A DNA stretch of 64,000 nucleotides, from contig NZ_LFKO01000001.1 of the NCBI RefSeq assembly GCF_001265075.1, forward strand, positions 1,410,120 to 1,474,119. Reading direction: 5' to 3'. Origin of the DNA: Salinicoccus sp. YB14-2. GTDB lineage: Bacteria; Bacillota; Bacilli; Staphylococcales; Salinicoccaceae. Positions 43,768 to 52,334 of this stretch are shown in pieces; within the stretch, counting starts at the first letter, position 1, and every line of letters starts with the position of its first letter. Both the position numbers and the translations under genes were made by a program. The notes under the pieces are model-generated. The model ran no database searches and was not told the origin of the DNA. It saw only the letters and a list, made by a program, of their open reading frames with translations.

Positions 43768-44451
43768 ATGAGATTGGATGATAAGACTTATATAGTGGCA
43801 AATGCGACATCACCTCTTGGCTCTGATTTATCCAAGCACCTGGCGGGTGCTGGAGCAAACTTGATACTGACAAGTTTGGATCATGTCGAATTGGATGATT
43901 TGCTTGAAGAAATAAAAGCCGACTCGACAGGACATCACAGTGCAGTTCTGCTGCAGCAGTCGAAAGAGATTGACTGGCTGAATGTGCTTTCAGAAATAGA
44001 GAAGGACTTTGACAGTCTTAACGGCATTATTCTCGTACACACTATTCATACGGAAAGTAAATCGATATATGATTTAAGTTTCGATGAATTCAGTGAAGTG
44101 GTGAACGAGCATATTTGGGGAACATACCTCGGCACGAGAGTGCTGCGTCCTTTATTGAAAGATGAAAGTGAAGCTAAAATCATCAATGTGATTGAACCGT
44201 CATTTGAAGAAATTTATGAGCGAAACTTATATTACACTGTAACCGGTGCGATAGAAGCGCTGACTCATTCCACAGCAATTGAACTGAGCAAAGAAGATGT
44301 GGATGTGTATGCACTGAGCTACAGACCATCATTCAAAGAGTCAATGGATGAGTCTCTTGAAAGATCAAATCCCGAAGCGATCGGTACTGTTATGGATATA
44401 CTGTCAGACAGTGGTACACAGCCGACCGGGGAAACAATTATCATTAATTAA
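43768..44451 (+). CDS. SDR-like protein lacking the catalytic lysine
   Basis: A 227-residue Rossmann-fold protein of the short-chain dehydrogenase/reductase type: N-terminal TSPLGSDLSKHLAGAGA replaces the usual TGxxxGxG dinucleotide motif, and the active-site region reads YYTVTGAIEALT. Aligned with the typical YxASKAAVxALT, Tyr155 is retained but the catalytic Lys is Thr159. The NNAG motif (here LVHTIHTES) is also altered. It may bind a nucleotide or partner without being an oxidoreductase. AGGAGG precedes the ATG; a SigB-type promoter is just upstream. Confidence 0.75.
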   Translation: MRLDDKTYIVANATSPLGSDLSKHLAGAGANLILTSLDHVELDDLLEEIKADSTGHHSAVLLQQSKEIDWLNVLSEIEKDFDSLNGIILVHTIHTESKSIYDLSFDEFSEVVNEHIWGTYLGTRVLRPLLKDESEAKIINVIEPSFEEIYERNLYYTVTGAIEALTHSTAIELSKEDVDVYALSYRPSFKESMDESLERSNPEAIGTVMDILSDSGTQPTGETIIIN

Positions 44452-44454
44452 AAG

Positions 44455-44481
44455 ACTACCTTTTATACAGGTAGTTTTTTA
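44455..44481 (+). terminator. Terminator after SDR-like gene
   Basis: Short stem ACTACC/GGTAGT with an approximately 9-nt loop, then six T. Weak stem, but the U-run supports it. Confidence 0.7.
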
Positions 44482-44548
44482 TTGGTAATATTAATCATCC
44501 TGCTTGAAAATCGGCATATAGGGTGTATAATAATAATTACGCTCGTAA

Positions 44549-44563
44549 TGATAATCATTATCA
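44549..44563 (+). promoter_or_regulatory. Fur box of sstABCD
   Basis: TGATAATCATTATCA is a perfect 7-1-7 Fur box (TGATAATNATTATCA). It lies 17 nt upstream of the sstA ATG, within the promoter region, so iron repression is expected. Confidence 0.92.
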
Positions 44564-44579
44564 GTTAAGGATGGTGGAA

Positions 44580-45548
44580 ATGGCAAAAAAATTATTTCGT
44601 CTTGATATTCTGATTATCATACTTATAGTCCTATCTATAATCTCTATGTTTGTAGGAGTAATTCCACTATCTATAAATGAGATATTTAGTTTATCAGAGG
44701 AGCAGAAAAATATATTGGCATCCAGTCGATTTCCAAGAACGATTTCGATTATAATTGCCGGAGCTTCGCTTGCGGTCAGCGGTCTGATTATGCAGCAGCT
44801 CACAAGAAACAAATTTGTTTCTCCTACCACTGCCGGTACGATGGACTGGGCACAGCTGGGTATTTTAATCGGTATCATTGCATTTCCGGCCATCAACTTA
44901 TTCGGCAGACTGGCATTTGCATTAATACTGTCCATGTTCGGTACATTATTGTTTATGCAGATTATCACACGTGTCAAATTGAAAGATGTGATTTTCGTTC
45001 CGCTTATCGGCTTAATGCTCGGCGGTGTTGTTTCAAGTATTGCAACATTCATCGCCCTCAGAACGAATACACTGCAGATTATTACCGGTTGGATGCATGG
45101 CAGTTTCTCAACAGTTATATCAGGCAGATATGAGATTTTATACATAAGTATTCCACTGCTCATCGTCGCAATTCTTTTTGCAAATCAGTTTACCGTTGCG
45201 GGTATGGGCGAAGACTTCTCCAAAAACCTTGGTATGAACTATACAAGAATCTTATACACCGGATTATTTATCACCGCAGCAATTACAGCACTCGTTGTTG
45301 TAACAGTCGGTATGCTGCCATTTCTCGGGTTGATCATACCCAATATCGTTTCAATGTTCAGAGGAGACCATCTCCAAAAGACGATATATTTAACCGCAGT
45401 TTTAGGTGCGATATTTGTGATGATTTGTGATATTTTAGGCAGACTTCTCATCTATCCATATGAAATCTCTGTCGGTTTGATGATTGCTATATTTGGCAGC
45501 TCTATCTTCTTGTGGATGATATTCAGGAGGGTCAGAGCGGATGCTTAA
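44580..45548 (+). CDS. sstA: Iron-siderophore permease SstA
   Basis: A 322-residue FecCD-type permease with nine or ten hydrophobic helices. The family segments SSRFPRTISIIIAGASLAVSGLIMQ and FLGLIIPNIVSMFRGDH are present. Together with SstB, SstC and SstD it imports catechol siderophore iron; it forms a heterodimer with SstB. ATG 44580 fits the family; ATG 44571 is possible. It overlaps sstB by 8 bp. Confidence 0.94.
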   Translation: MAKKLFRLDILIIILIVLSIISMFVGVIPLSINEIFSLSEEQKNILASSRFPRTISIIIAGASLAVSGLIMQQLTRNKFVSPTTAGTMDWAQLGILIGIIAFPAINLFGRLAFALILSMFGTLLFMQIITRVKLKDVIFVPLIGLMLGGVVSSIATFIALRTNTLQIITGWMHGSFSTVISGRYEILYISIPLLIVAILFANQFTVAGMGEDFSKNLGMNYTRILYTGLFITAAITALVVVTVGMLPFLGLIIPNIVSMFRGDHLQKTIYLTAVLGAIFVMICDILGRLLIYPYEISVGLMIAIFGSSIFLWMIFRRVRADA

Positions 45549-46500
45549 AGATCATAAAAACAGACTTCTTTTAGTACTGTCAATTGTAACGGTCATAGTC
45601 ATCGTTTTTTATATGCTCTTCCAAATTGACTTTGATATTCTTTTCTATCAATTACCGTCAAGAGGAAGGCGCATACTCTCAATAGTGATTGTTGGGGTTG
45701 CGATTGCAGTTTCTACAGTGATTTTTCAGACTATCGTTAAAAACAGAATTTTGACTCCATCTATAATGGGGCTTGATTCTGTCTATGTATTCATACAGAC
45801 ATCGATTGTATTTATCGCAGGAGTGAGTTCTCCGTTTCTGCTGAACGCACATTTCAATTACTTTCTCAGTTTAGGCCTGCTGACATTATTTACACTTTTC
45901 GTATTCAGGTATTTATTTAAACTGACAAAAAGCAACGTATTCATCCTGCTGCTGATCGGTATCATATTAGGTACCTTTTTCGGCAATCTGTCTACATTCA
46001 TGCAGCAGCTCATCAGTCCGGATGACTTTTTGGTGCTGCAGAACACACTTTTTGCATCATTCAATGTGGTCAATGAAGATCTGATGCTGCTGACAGCAAT
46101 TATCCTTATTATTATGCTGATTATCGTACTTAAGGATTTTCACTCGCTGGATGTGTTGGCACTTGGCCGGGACGGCGCGATAAATCTGGGTGTGAATTAT
46201 GATAGGAAAGTTTCACAGTTACTCGTTATTGTGGCAATACTTGTGTCGGTTTCTACAGCACTGGTCGGTCCGATAATGTTTCTCGGACTGCTGGTCGTAA
46301 ATATCGCACACGAACTTTTTAAAACATATAAACATATATACTTGATCATCGGAACATCTCTGATCAGCATCATAGCTTTAGTTGTCGGACAGATGATAGT
46401 ACAGTTCGTTTTCCAGAACAGTGTAGAAATCAGTGTTATAATTAACTTGGTCGGTGGCGTTTACTTTATTTATTTAATGCTTAGGAGGGGACGCGAATGA
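45541..46500 (+). CDS. sstB: Iron-siderophore permease SstB
   Basis: A 319-residue second FecCD permease with about nine helices, with RGRRILSIVIVGVAIAVSTVIFQ and VGPIMFLGLLVVNIAHELF. It pairs with SstA in the membrane. It overlaps sstA by 8 bp and sstC by 4 bp, so expression is coupled and driven from the Fur-controlled promoter. Confidence 0.94.
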   Translation: MLKDHKNRLLLVLSIVTVIVIVFYMLFQIDFDILFYQLPSRGRRILSIVIVGVAIAVSTVIFQTIVKNRILTPSIMGLDSVYVFIQTSIVFIAGVSSPFLLNAHFNYFLSLGLLTLFTLFVFRYLFKLTKSNVFILLLIGIILGTFFGNLSTFMQQLISPDDFLVLQNTLFASFNVVNEDLMLLTAIILIIMLIIVLKDFHSLDVLALGRDGAINLGVNYDRKVSQLLVIVAILVSVSTALVGPIMFLGLLVVNIAHELFKTYKHIYLIIGTSLISIIALVVGQMIVQFVFQNSVEISVIINLVGGVYFIYLMLRRGRE

Positions 46501-47306
46501 TTAGCGTCAAAGGAATCACAAAGTTGTATGGTGACAAAAAAGTGGTTGATGATGTATCTTTATCGATTGCAAAAGGTAAAATCACTTCTTTGATCGGCCC
46601 GAACGGAGCAGGAAAAAGTACTGTATTATCAATGATTACCCGATTACTCGACAATGACAGCGGTGAAGTGTTGCTGGAAGGTGACAATATATTCACTCAA
46701 CCCAATACGGATTTGGCTAAAAAGATATCCATCTTAAAACAGTCGAATCATCTTGAATTGAAAATTACTGTCCGTGAACTGATTGCATTTGGACGATATC
46801 CATATTCGAAAGGCCGTCTGACAAAAGAGGATAATGCTTTGATTGATGAGGCAATCAACTATATGGAACTCGAACAATTCGAGGACCGCTATATAGATGA
46901 GCTTTCAGGCGGACAGAGACAGCGTGCTTATATTGCAATGACTATTGCGCAGGATACAGAGTATATATTCCTGGATGAGCCGCTCAACAATCTTGATATG
47001 AAGCACTCGGTACAGATTATGCAAATATTGAGAAGACTTGTGCGTGAAAGAAATAAAACAATCATTATCGTTATTCATGATATCAACTTTGCATCATGTT
47101 ATTCAGACAATATTGTTGCGCTTAAAGATGGCGAGGTTGCAATCAGCGGCACGAAGAACGAAGTGATCAAGAAAGATATTCTTGAAGAGATTTACGAAAT
47201 GGAAATAAACATCGAATGTATCATGGGTCATCAGATCTGTATTTATTTTGATGAACATGCCGATGCGACAGTGGATGACTTTGTTAAGGAACAGGCGCAG
47301 ATATAA
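46497..47306 (+). CDS. sstC: Iron-siderophore ABC ATPase SstC
   Basis: A 269-residue ATPase powering siderophore import. Walker A GPNGAGKSTVLSM, signature LSGGQRQRAYIAMTIA, Walker B YIFLDEPLNNLD, H-loop VIHDINFASCYSDN. Overlaps sstB by 4 bp. The next gene, sstD, begins 107 bp downstream behind an unusual spacer. Confidence 0.95.
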   Translation: MISVKGITKLYGDKKVVDDVSLSIAKGKITSLIGPNGAGKSTVLSMITRLLDNDSGEVLLEGDNIFTQPNTDLAKKISILKQSNHLELKITVRELIAFGRYPYSKGRLTKEDNALIDEAINYMELEQFEDRYIDELSGGQRQRAYIAMTIAQDTEYIFLDEPLNNLDMKHSVQIMQILRRLVRERNKTIIIVIHDINFASCYSDNIVALKDGEVAISGTKNEVIKKDILEEIYEMEINIECIMGHQICIYFDEHADATVDDFVKEQAQI

Positions 47307-47324
47307 ACAGGCGTTTCATACTTT

Positions 47325-47342
47325 AAGGAGGTGATGGACTAA
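47325..47342 (+). promoter_or_regulatory. Orphan near-perfect Shine-Dalgarno sequence with two-codon ORF in the sstC-sstD spacer
   Basis: AAGGAGGTGAT (47325-47335) can pair over 11 bases with the 16S rRNA tail, but no gene follows: the overlapping ATG is followed by GAC TAA. The sstD start is 72 nt further on with its own RBS. It resembles the STAB-SD stabilisers known from Bacillus. Role is inferred. Confidence 0.45.
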
Positions 47343-47413
47343 TATCGGATGTAATATAGTAGTATTTTTTAGTGGGGGCTAAAAATCACTATTATTCAGA
47401 AAGAGGTAATGGA

Positions 47414-48496
47414 ATGAAATTTAGAAATTTATACTTAATGTTAACATTTGCACTTGTTTTAGTATTAGCAGCGTGTGGTAATTCAGAGGGTGGAGATGAC
47501 AGTGAGTCTTCTGACGAATCTTCAGCAGGTGCTGAGGAATCGACTGAAGAAACAGTGAGTTTCGAAAACACATTTGAAGTATCACCTGGAGACGGCGAAG
47601 ACCGGGGAGCAGAAGGCGAAGAAGTGACAGAAACGATCGAAGTACCTAAAAACCCTGAAAAGGTTGCTATTTTTGACCTGGGTGTAGTTTCAACTTTCCA
47701 GGCGCTGGGCCTGGAAGACAAAATTGCAGGACTGCCTAAAGGTGAAGGAAATGGCTCATTATCTGAAACATTGTCAGAATTTGAGTCCGATGAATATGCG
47801 AACCTGGGCGGATTGAAAGATCCTGACTTCGAAGAAATCGCAAGATTACAGCCTGATGTCATCATGATTCACGGCCGCCAGGCAACAGAAAACAACTTAG
47901 CAGAGTTTGAAAGAGTCGCTCCTGAAGCCGAGGTATTATATGTAGCTGCTGATAATGCATCATACTTTGAGGATATCAAAGAAATGACGCAGCTTATCGG
48001 TGAGTTATACGGTGAAGAAGAAGCGGCGGGCACTTTGGTTGAAGATATGGATAACAGAATAGAAGAAGTAAGCAGTAAAGTTGCAGAGGTTGAAGACAAT
48101 TCTATGCTTTTCATCCAGACCAATGGTGAAAGTTCTGTATCCTTCCATGGTACAGGTGGAAGATTCGGTTACCTTTATGACACATTCGGTTTTAGTTCAG
48201 CCGATGAATTTGACGATGCCAGCGACAGCCACGGCTCTCAGGTAAACTATGAGTTTATAGCAAATGCTGATCCGGCTCTGATGTTTGTAATGGACAGGGG
48301 TGCAGTAGCAGGCGGTGGAGAATCGACGCCGGTTGATACATTGATCAACTCTACTACGGATTCGGCAACTGCCGTACAAAATGAGAATATTTTCTCACTT
48401 AATCCGCAAGTTTGGTACTTGAATGCTGGCGGTTATGAAACTGCGATGGTTCAAATTGATGAAGTTGAAGAGGCTGTAGACAGCCTGACAGAATAA
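47414..48496 (+). CDS. sstD: Siderophore-binding lipoprotein SstD
   Basis: A 360-residue substrate-binding lipoprotein of the FepB/FhuD type. Signal peptide with lipobox LAAC (Cys about 22), an acidic Ser/Glu linker, then a periplasmic-binding-like domain (about 75-358) with VTETIEVPKNPEKVAIFD and LQPDVIMIHGRQ. SstD binds catechol-type ferric siderophores for SstABC. ATG 47414 follows AGAGGTAATGG; a longer frame upstream is rejected because it would disrupt the signal peptide. Confidence 0.94.
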   Translation: MKFRNLYLMLTFALVLVLAACGNSEGGDDSESSDESSAGAEESTEETVSFENTFEVSPGDGEDRGAEGEEVTETIEVPKNPEKVAIFDLGVVSTFQALGLEDKIAGLPKGEGNGSLSETLSEFESDEYANLGGLKDPDFEEIARLQPDVIMIHGRQATENNLAEFERVAPEAEVLYVAADNASYFEDIKEMTQLIGELYGEEEAAGTLVEDMDNRIEEVSSKVAEVEDNSMLFIQTNGESSVSFHGTGGRFGYLYDTFGFSSADEFDDASDSHGSQVNYEFIANADPALMFVMDRGAVAGGGESTPVDTLINSTTDSATAVQNENIFSLNPQVWYLNAGGYETAMVQIDEVEEAVDSLTE

Positions 48497-48503
48497 TAAA
48501 ATG

Positions 48504-48538
48504 AAAAAGGATCCGTAAATTTACGGATCCTTTTTCGT
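48504..48538. terminator. Bidirectional terminator between sstD and murB
   Basis: A perfect 32-bp palindrome (48504-48535; arm AAAAAGGATCCGTAAA) between convergent genes. Confidence 0.93.
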
Positions 48539-48556
48539 ATGCAAATTTAATGGCGT

Positions 48557-49495
48557 TTATTTATGTCTGTCGACTCTTTTATAAACAGGTTCTCCGATGA
48601 CTCTGACTTCTGTATCGAGCTCGATGCCGTAGTTCTCCAGAACCGTGTTTTTGACGAAGTTGATCAGGTCTTCGTAATCACCGGCAGTACCGTTATCTAC
48701 ATTGACCATGAAACCCGCATGCTTCTTGGAAACTTCAACACCGCCGATGCGATACCCCTGAAGACCGCTGTCCTGAATCAGTTTACCTGCAAAATTGCCG
48801 GGCGGTCTTTGGAATACACTGCCGCATGAAGGGTATTCGAGCGGCTGTTTACTTTCTCTCCGTTCGGTCAAATCATCCATCATTGCATTGATGTCCTCGA
48901 TTTTAGCAGGTGTCATCTTGAACTTCGCTTCCAAAATGACATAATTATTTTCCTGGATGATACTCCGACGGTAGGCAAGCTCCAGCTCCTCATTCGACAG
49001 AGTCAAGAGTTCTCCGTGCTCTGTAGCAACTGTGGCTTCGAGAAGACAGTCTTTCACTTCACCGCCGTACGCGCCGGCATTCATATAAACGGCCCCCCCG
49101 ACACTGCCGGGTATGCCGCAGGCAAACTCAAGTCCGCTGACAGTGTTGTCCCTGGCAAACCTTGAAACATCGATGATGGCTCTCCCGCTGCCGACGGTGA
49201 TCACGTTATCTTCGATGTTCAGATGCGTCAGAGCAAGCAGGTTTAAAACGACACCCCTGATTCCGCCATCTCTGATTATGATATTGGACCCGTTGCCGAG
49301 ATATGTGACGGGAACATGGTTTTCACTGCAGTAATGCAGTACTTTACATGCATCATCAAAGTCGCCTACAGTGATATAAAAATCTGCAGGTCCTCCTGTT
49401 TCAGTATAGGTATAGTTTTTTAATGGTTCATCAGTTTTTATTGTTGAGTTAGTTAACTGCCTTTTCAAGTCTTGCTCGATCAGCTTCTTATCCAC
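48557..49495 (-). CDS. murB: UDP-N-acetylenolpyruvoylglucosamine reductase MurB
   Basis: A 312-residue FAD enzyme that makes UDP-MurNAc for peptidoglycan. FAD motif [40 protein letters not shown], and the catalytic segment SCGSVFQRP (Ser/Cys) with [12 protein letters not shown]. It has the short (type II) form. The start is a GTG at 49495 with AAAGGA 9 nt upstream. Monocistronic. Confidence 0.95.
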   Translation of the reverse strand: MDKKLIEQDLKRQLTNSTIKTDEPLKNYTYTETGGPADFYITVGDFDDACKVLHYCSENHVPVTYLGNGSNIIIRDGGIRGVVLNLLALTHLNIEDNVITVGSGRAIIDVSRFARDNTVSGLEFACGIPGSVGGAVYMNAGAYGGEVKDCLLEATVATEHGELLTLSNEELELAYRRSIIQENNYVILEAKFKMTPAKIEDINAMMDDLTERRESKQPLEYPSCGSVFQRPPGNFAGKLIQDSGLQGYRIGGVEVSKKHAGFMVNVDNGTAGDYEDLINFVKNTVLENYGIELDTEVRVIGEPVYKRVDRHK

Positions 49496-49652
49496 AATTA
49501 CAAATCCTTTCGAATTATGCTATTAATCATTATAAATGAATATTCCCCATTTTGGAACTGACACTCATGAAGTTTGTATACAAACAGTGAATATGTTATA
49601 TTTTTACTATAATTTTGCTTTTTGGTTTTATATAAATAAGGATGTGACTTAT

Positions 49653-50549
49653 GTGAAAGTGAAACAAATGGTCACCTTTAATTTATTGCTTATTTTTATA
49701 TTAATATTAAGTGCATGTGGCAATCGTTTAGCTGAAGAAATCGAAGGATATCAACAGCAGATGGATGATGTTTACACGATAAATGACGAATTAACCAATC
49801 ACCTGGATAATATAGATAGTGATAAAATACAAAATCATATCTCTGATTTGGATACTGATTTTGAAAGTGAAGAATTGGAAGAGATGATTTCTGAACTTGA
49901 AGGTGAGATACTGCCGCTTGCTGAATCATTGAATACAAAAGTGGAAGAAATAGAAGTGAGCGATGAAGATATAAAAGAGCAGCACGATAAATTTGTAGAA
50001 AGTGCTCAAGTAAAATATGAATTTGCAGAGCAGTTAAGTGATTATTTAAGCACATATCAGAACTCCGTTCAGGCGAGTGAACGGCTGATTGCCCTCAGTC
50101 AGTCGTTTATGGACAATCAAAAAGAGAGAGATGACATTATTGAAAATGCATCGGATGATGCGGTCGTAGATGAAATCAATACACTGATCGATCAGCTGAA
50201 TGCAAACAGTGATGAGCTTGATGAAGCATCTAAAATTCTCGAAGGTGATGAATCCATACAGAGCAAACAAGAACAGATAGATGAAGTATTGCTGCCGATG
50301 CTTGACGAACACGTGGATTCGCTGAATCAGATCAATCTATCCACACAGCAGGCGAATAATGTACGGTCGATCAGCCTGGAGATGTACTACGGCTATGTCT
50401 CCTATTATGAAGAAAGAAAAAACACAATGCTCTATAATGAGAAACTGCAGAATATCCAGCTTCAGAACATTTTATCTCTGCAGCAAAGTTATCAGAGACT
50501 GGATGAGGACTACAAACAGGAAATGGAAGAACTACAGAGTGGTGAATAA
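49653..50549 (+). CDS. EMYY-motif lipoprotein
   Basis: A 298-residue lipoprotein: signal peptide with lipobox LSAC (Cys about 22), then a mostly helical, coiled-coil-prone acidic domain with a C-terminal SLEMYYGYVSYYEERKN that gives the staphylococcal EMYY-motif family its name (YkyA/YkgA-like). Function unknown; extracellular and membrane-anchored. The start is a GTG at 49653 with AAGGA 10 nt upstream; a much longer upstream frame is unsupported. Convergent with the next gene. Confidence 0.82.
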   Translation: MKVKQMVTFNLLLIFILILSACGNRLAEEIEGYQQQMDDVYTINDELTNHLDNIDSDKIQNHISDLDTDFESEELEEMISELEGEILPLAESLNTKVEEIEVSDEDIKEQHDKFVESAQVKYEFAEQLSDYLSTYQNSVQASERLIALSQSFMDNQKERDDIIENASDDAVVDEINTLIDQLNANSDELDEASKILEGDESIQSKQEQIDEVLLPMLDEHVDSLNQINLSTQQANNVRSISLEMYYGYVSYYEERKNTMLYNEKLQNIQLQNILSLQQSYQRLDEDYKQEMEELQSGE

Positions 50550-50559
50550 AATGACCACT

Positions 50560-50799
50560 CTATATTTTTTTCTTTCCCTGCACTTGTTTTTCATGTAATG
50601 GGTGATTTGGATCATTTTCAATTTTACTGATGAATACATTGCGGAAGATCAATGTAACACCCCACAGAGCAAAAACTCCCAGCAATGCATATGATATTGT
50701 CGCGTTATTATTGAAGTCCAAGAAGAACAGAATGACGACAAGGAATAATGCCAGGTTTACTGTATCGAGCATGTTCCAGCGTTTAATCGGCTTGTTCAT
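50560..50799 (-). CDS. Small two-helix membrane protein, unknown
   Basis: A 79-residue protein with two hydrophobic segments (about 12-30 and 36-54) and a charged C-terminal tail. ATG preceded by GGAGGTAGT. No family recognised. Located between the EMYY lipoprotein (convergent, 10-bp gap) and the bacilliredoxin-like gene (divergent). Confidence 0.75.
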   Translation of the reverse strand: MNKPIKRWNMLDTVNLALFLVVILFFLDFNNNATISYALLGVFALWGVTLIFRNVFISKIENDPNHPLHEKQVQGKKKI

Positions 50800-50903
50800 A
50801 ATACTACCTCCAATCCTAGAAAAATGTAATATGCAAAAAATTCGATTTGCTATATAATTGATTTAATGATAAATTATATTAAGTTTAATAAGAAGGTGAT
50901 GAA

Positions 50904-51224
50904 ATGTTAACTAAAATAACAAATATTGATTCATTTGAAAAACTGTTAGATTCAAAAGAATTTTTCTTCTTTCTTAAACATTCAAATACTTGTCCCATTT
51001 CTGCAGGCGCTTTTGAAGAATTTCAAAAATTCCATTATGAGAGAGATATTGATGGATACTATTTAATTGTACAAGACCACAGAGAACTATCTAACTATAT
51101 TAGTGAAAAATACGATATTAAACATGAATCGCCACAGGCTTTTTACTTTGATAACAGTGAAGTAAAGTGGCATGATTCACATAACAAAATATCATTGACA
51201 AACCTTGCTTCAGTGGAAGATTAA
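50904..51224 (+). CDS. YtxJ-like bacilliredoxin (BrxC family)
   Basis: A 106-residue thioredoxin-fold protein with the monothiol motif TCPIS at about residues 30-34 (HSNTCPISAGAFEEF). YtxJ/BrxC removes bacillithiol from S-bacillithiolated proteins, or supports that redox cycle, under oxidative stress. AAGGTGATGAA precedes the ATG. Single gene with a terminator shared with gdpS. Confidence 0.85.
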   Translation: MLTKITNIDSFEKLLDSKEFFFFLKHSNTCPISAGAFEEFQKFHYERDIDGYYLIVQDHRELSNYISEKYDIKHESPQAFYFDNSEVKWHDSHNKISLTNLASVED

Positions 51225-51226
51225 AG

Positions 51227-51258
51227 ATAAACCCAAACATTCCGTTTGGGTTTATTTT
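51227..51258. terminator. Bidirectional terminator between ytxJ-like gene and gdpS
   Basis: 12-bp perfect stem ATAAACCCAAAC/GTTTGGGTTTAT with a 5-nt loop; the gdpS stop codon lies within the right arm. Confidence 0.85.
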
Positions 51259-52295
51259 ATTATAGGTGAAAACATCACCTGATTCTGCCCCATCTTTTTA
51301 GCTGCATGCAGCATATTATCGGCATCTTTGAAAAGCTCTCTTCTGCTTATCTTCTGAGTTTTAAAGCCGATACCTACAGAAACGGTCAGCATAATGACTT
51401 CGTTTTCACCGACATGAAATTTTGTATTCTCAACCGCATTCCGTATCGCTTCGGCAAGACGTACAGTCTTATCGAACGAAATATCCGGTATGAGCATCGC
51501 AAACTCTTCACCGCCGTTTCTGTAAATGGAACCGCCGGTCGGCACATAATTTTTGAGCAGTCCCGTGATCTGTTTGATGACAGCATCACCCGCAGTATAG
51601 TCATGCATATCGTTAACCACCTTGAAGTGATCGATATCGATTAACAGCATACTGACGTTTTCAGCTTTCTGGCTCAGACGGTTGACTTCATTATCCAGTG
51701 CTTTTATATTGCCGAGCTGTGTTAAATGATCGACATAATCTTCGGTGTTCAGACGCTTGAGCACTTTCACCATGGAATTGATATCCTGGTACATGATGCT
51801 TGCAGTGACCATCACAGCCGAACTCATCGCACTGATGATGACAAACTGCATCAGGACGAGGGGCTGGATGAAAAGGTGGATGCCTGTCAGAAAGAGCAGA
51901 GTGAATATCAGGTTGACCCAGGTGATGATATTGGTATTCACCGATTTGAAAAACGGAATGCTGAATACCACTATCAAATACAAGCCGGCAAATATCACGA
52001 TTTCAATCAGGCTGTGCCCGATAAGAAAGTAATGGGCGGCACCCACTATCACCATGCCTGCGATTTTAATGTGCACTTTATTTTGTATAAGAAGCATCGG
52101 AACGAAAAACAAACTGAAACTGTAGCCGCGGTATTCAATCGGTACAAATAAAAGAAGGACGGCTAAGGTGACCATCAACGTCACCTGAAACATCGGTGAT
52201 GATAACCTTGCTGAGTCCTCCGTATATTGAATGCGATGGAAGAGATAGATGCCGCTGATTGTCAATGAGATGTTCAAAACAAAATCTATTAGCAT
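51252..52295 (-). CDS. gdpS: GdpS-like GGDEF membrane protein
   Basis: A 347-residue protein with five or six N-terminal membrane helices (about 1-165) and a C-terminal GGDEF domain (about 180-345): LIDIDHFKVVNDMHD, AGDAVIKQ and the signature GGEEFAML. GdpS is the only conserved GGDEF protein of staphylococci and affects biofilm and virulence genes; its role has been reported to be independent of c-di-GMP synthesis. The start follows GGGAGGGTGATC. The signature is a variant GGEEF that can be active in other proteins, so activity is undecided. Confidence 0.88.
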   Translation of the reverse strand: MLIDFVLNISLTISGIYLFHRIQYTEDSARLSSPMFQVTLMVTLAVLLLFVPIEYRGYSFSLFFVPMLLIQNKVHIKIAGMVIVGAAHYFLIGHSLIEIVIFAGLYLIVVFSIPFFKSVNTNIITWVNLIFTLLFLTGIHLFIQPLVLMQFVIISAMSSAVMVTASIMYQDINSMVKVLKRLNTEDYVDHLTQLGNIKALDNEVNRLSQKAENVSMLLIDIDHFKVVNDMHDYTAGDAVIKQITGLLKNYVPTGGSIYRNGGEEFAMLIPDISFDKTVRLAEAIRNAVENTKFHVGENEVIMLTVSVGIGFKTQKISRRELFKDADNMLHAAKKMGQNQVMFSPIIK

Positions 52296-52334
52296 GTGAT
52301 CACCCTCCCATCAAAATTATTTTGCTGAACAGAT

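Noticed and set aside
44561-45163. 200-codon antisense frame over sstA
   Set aside because: Hydrophobic composition is a by-product of the membrane helices on the other strand.
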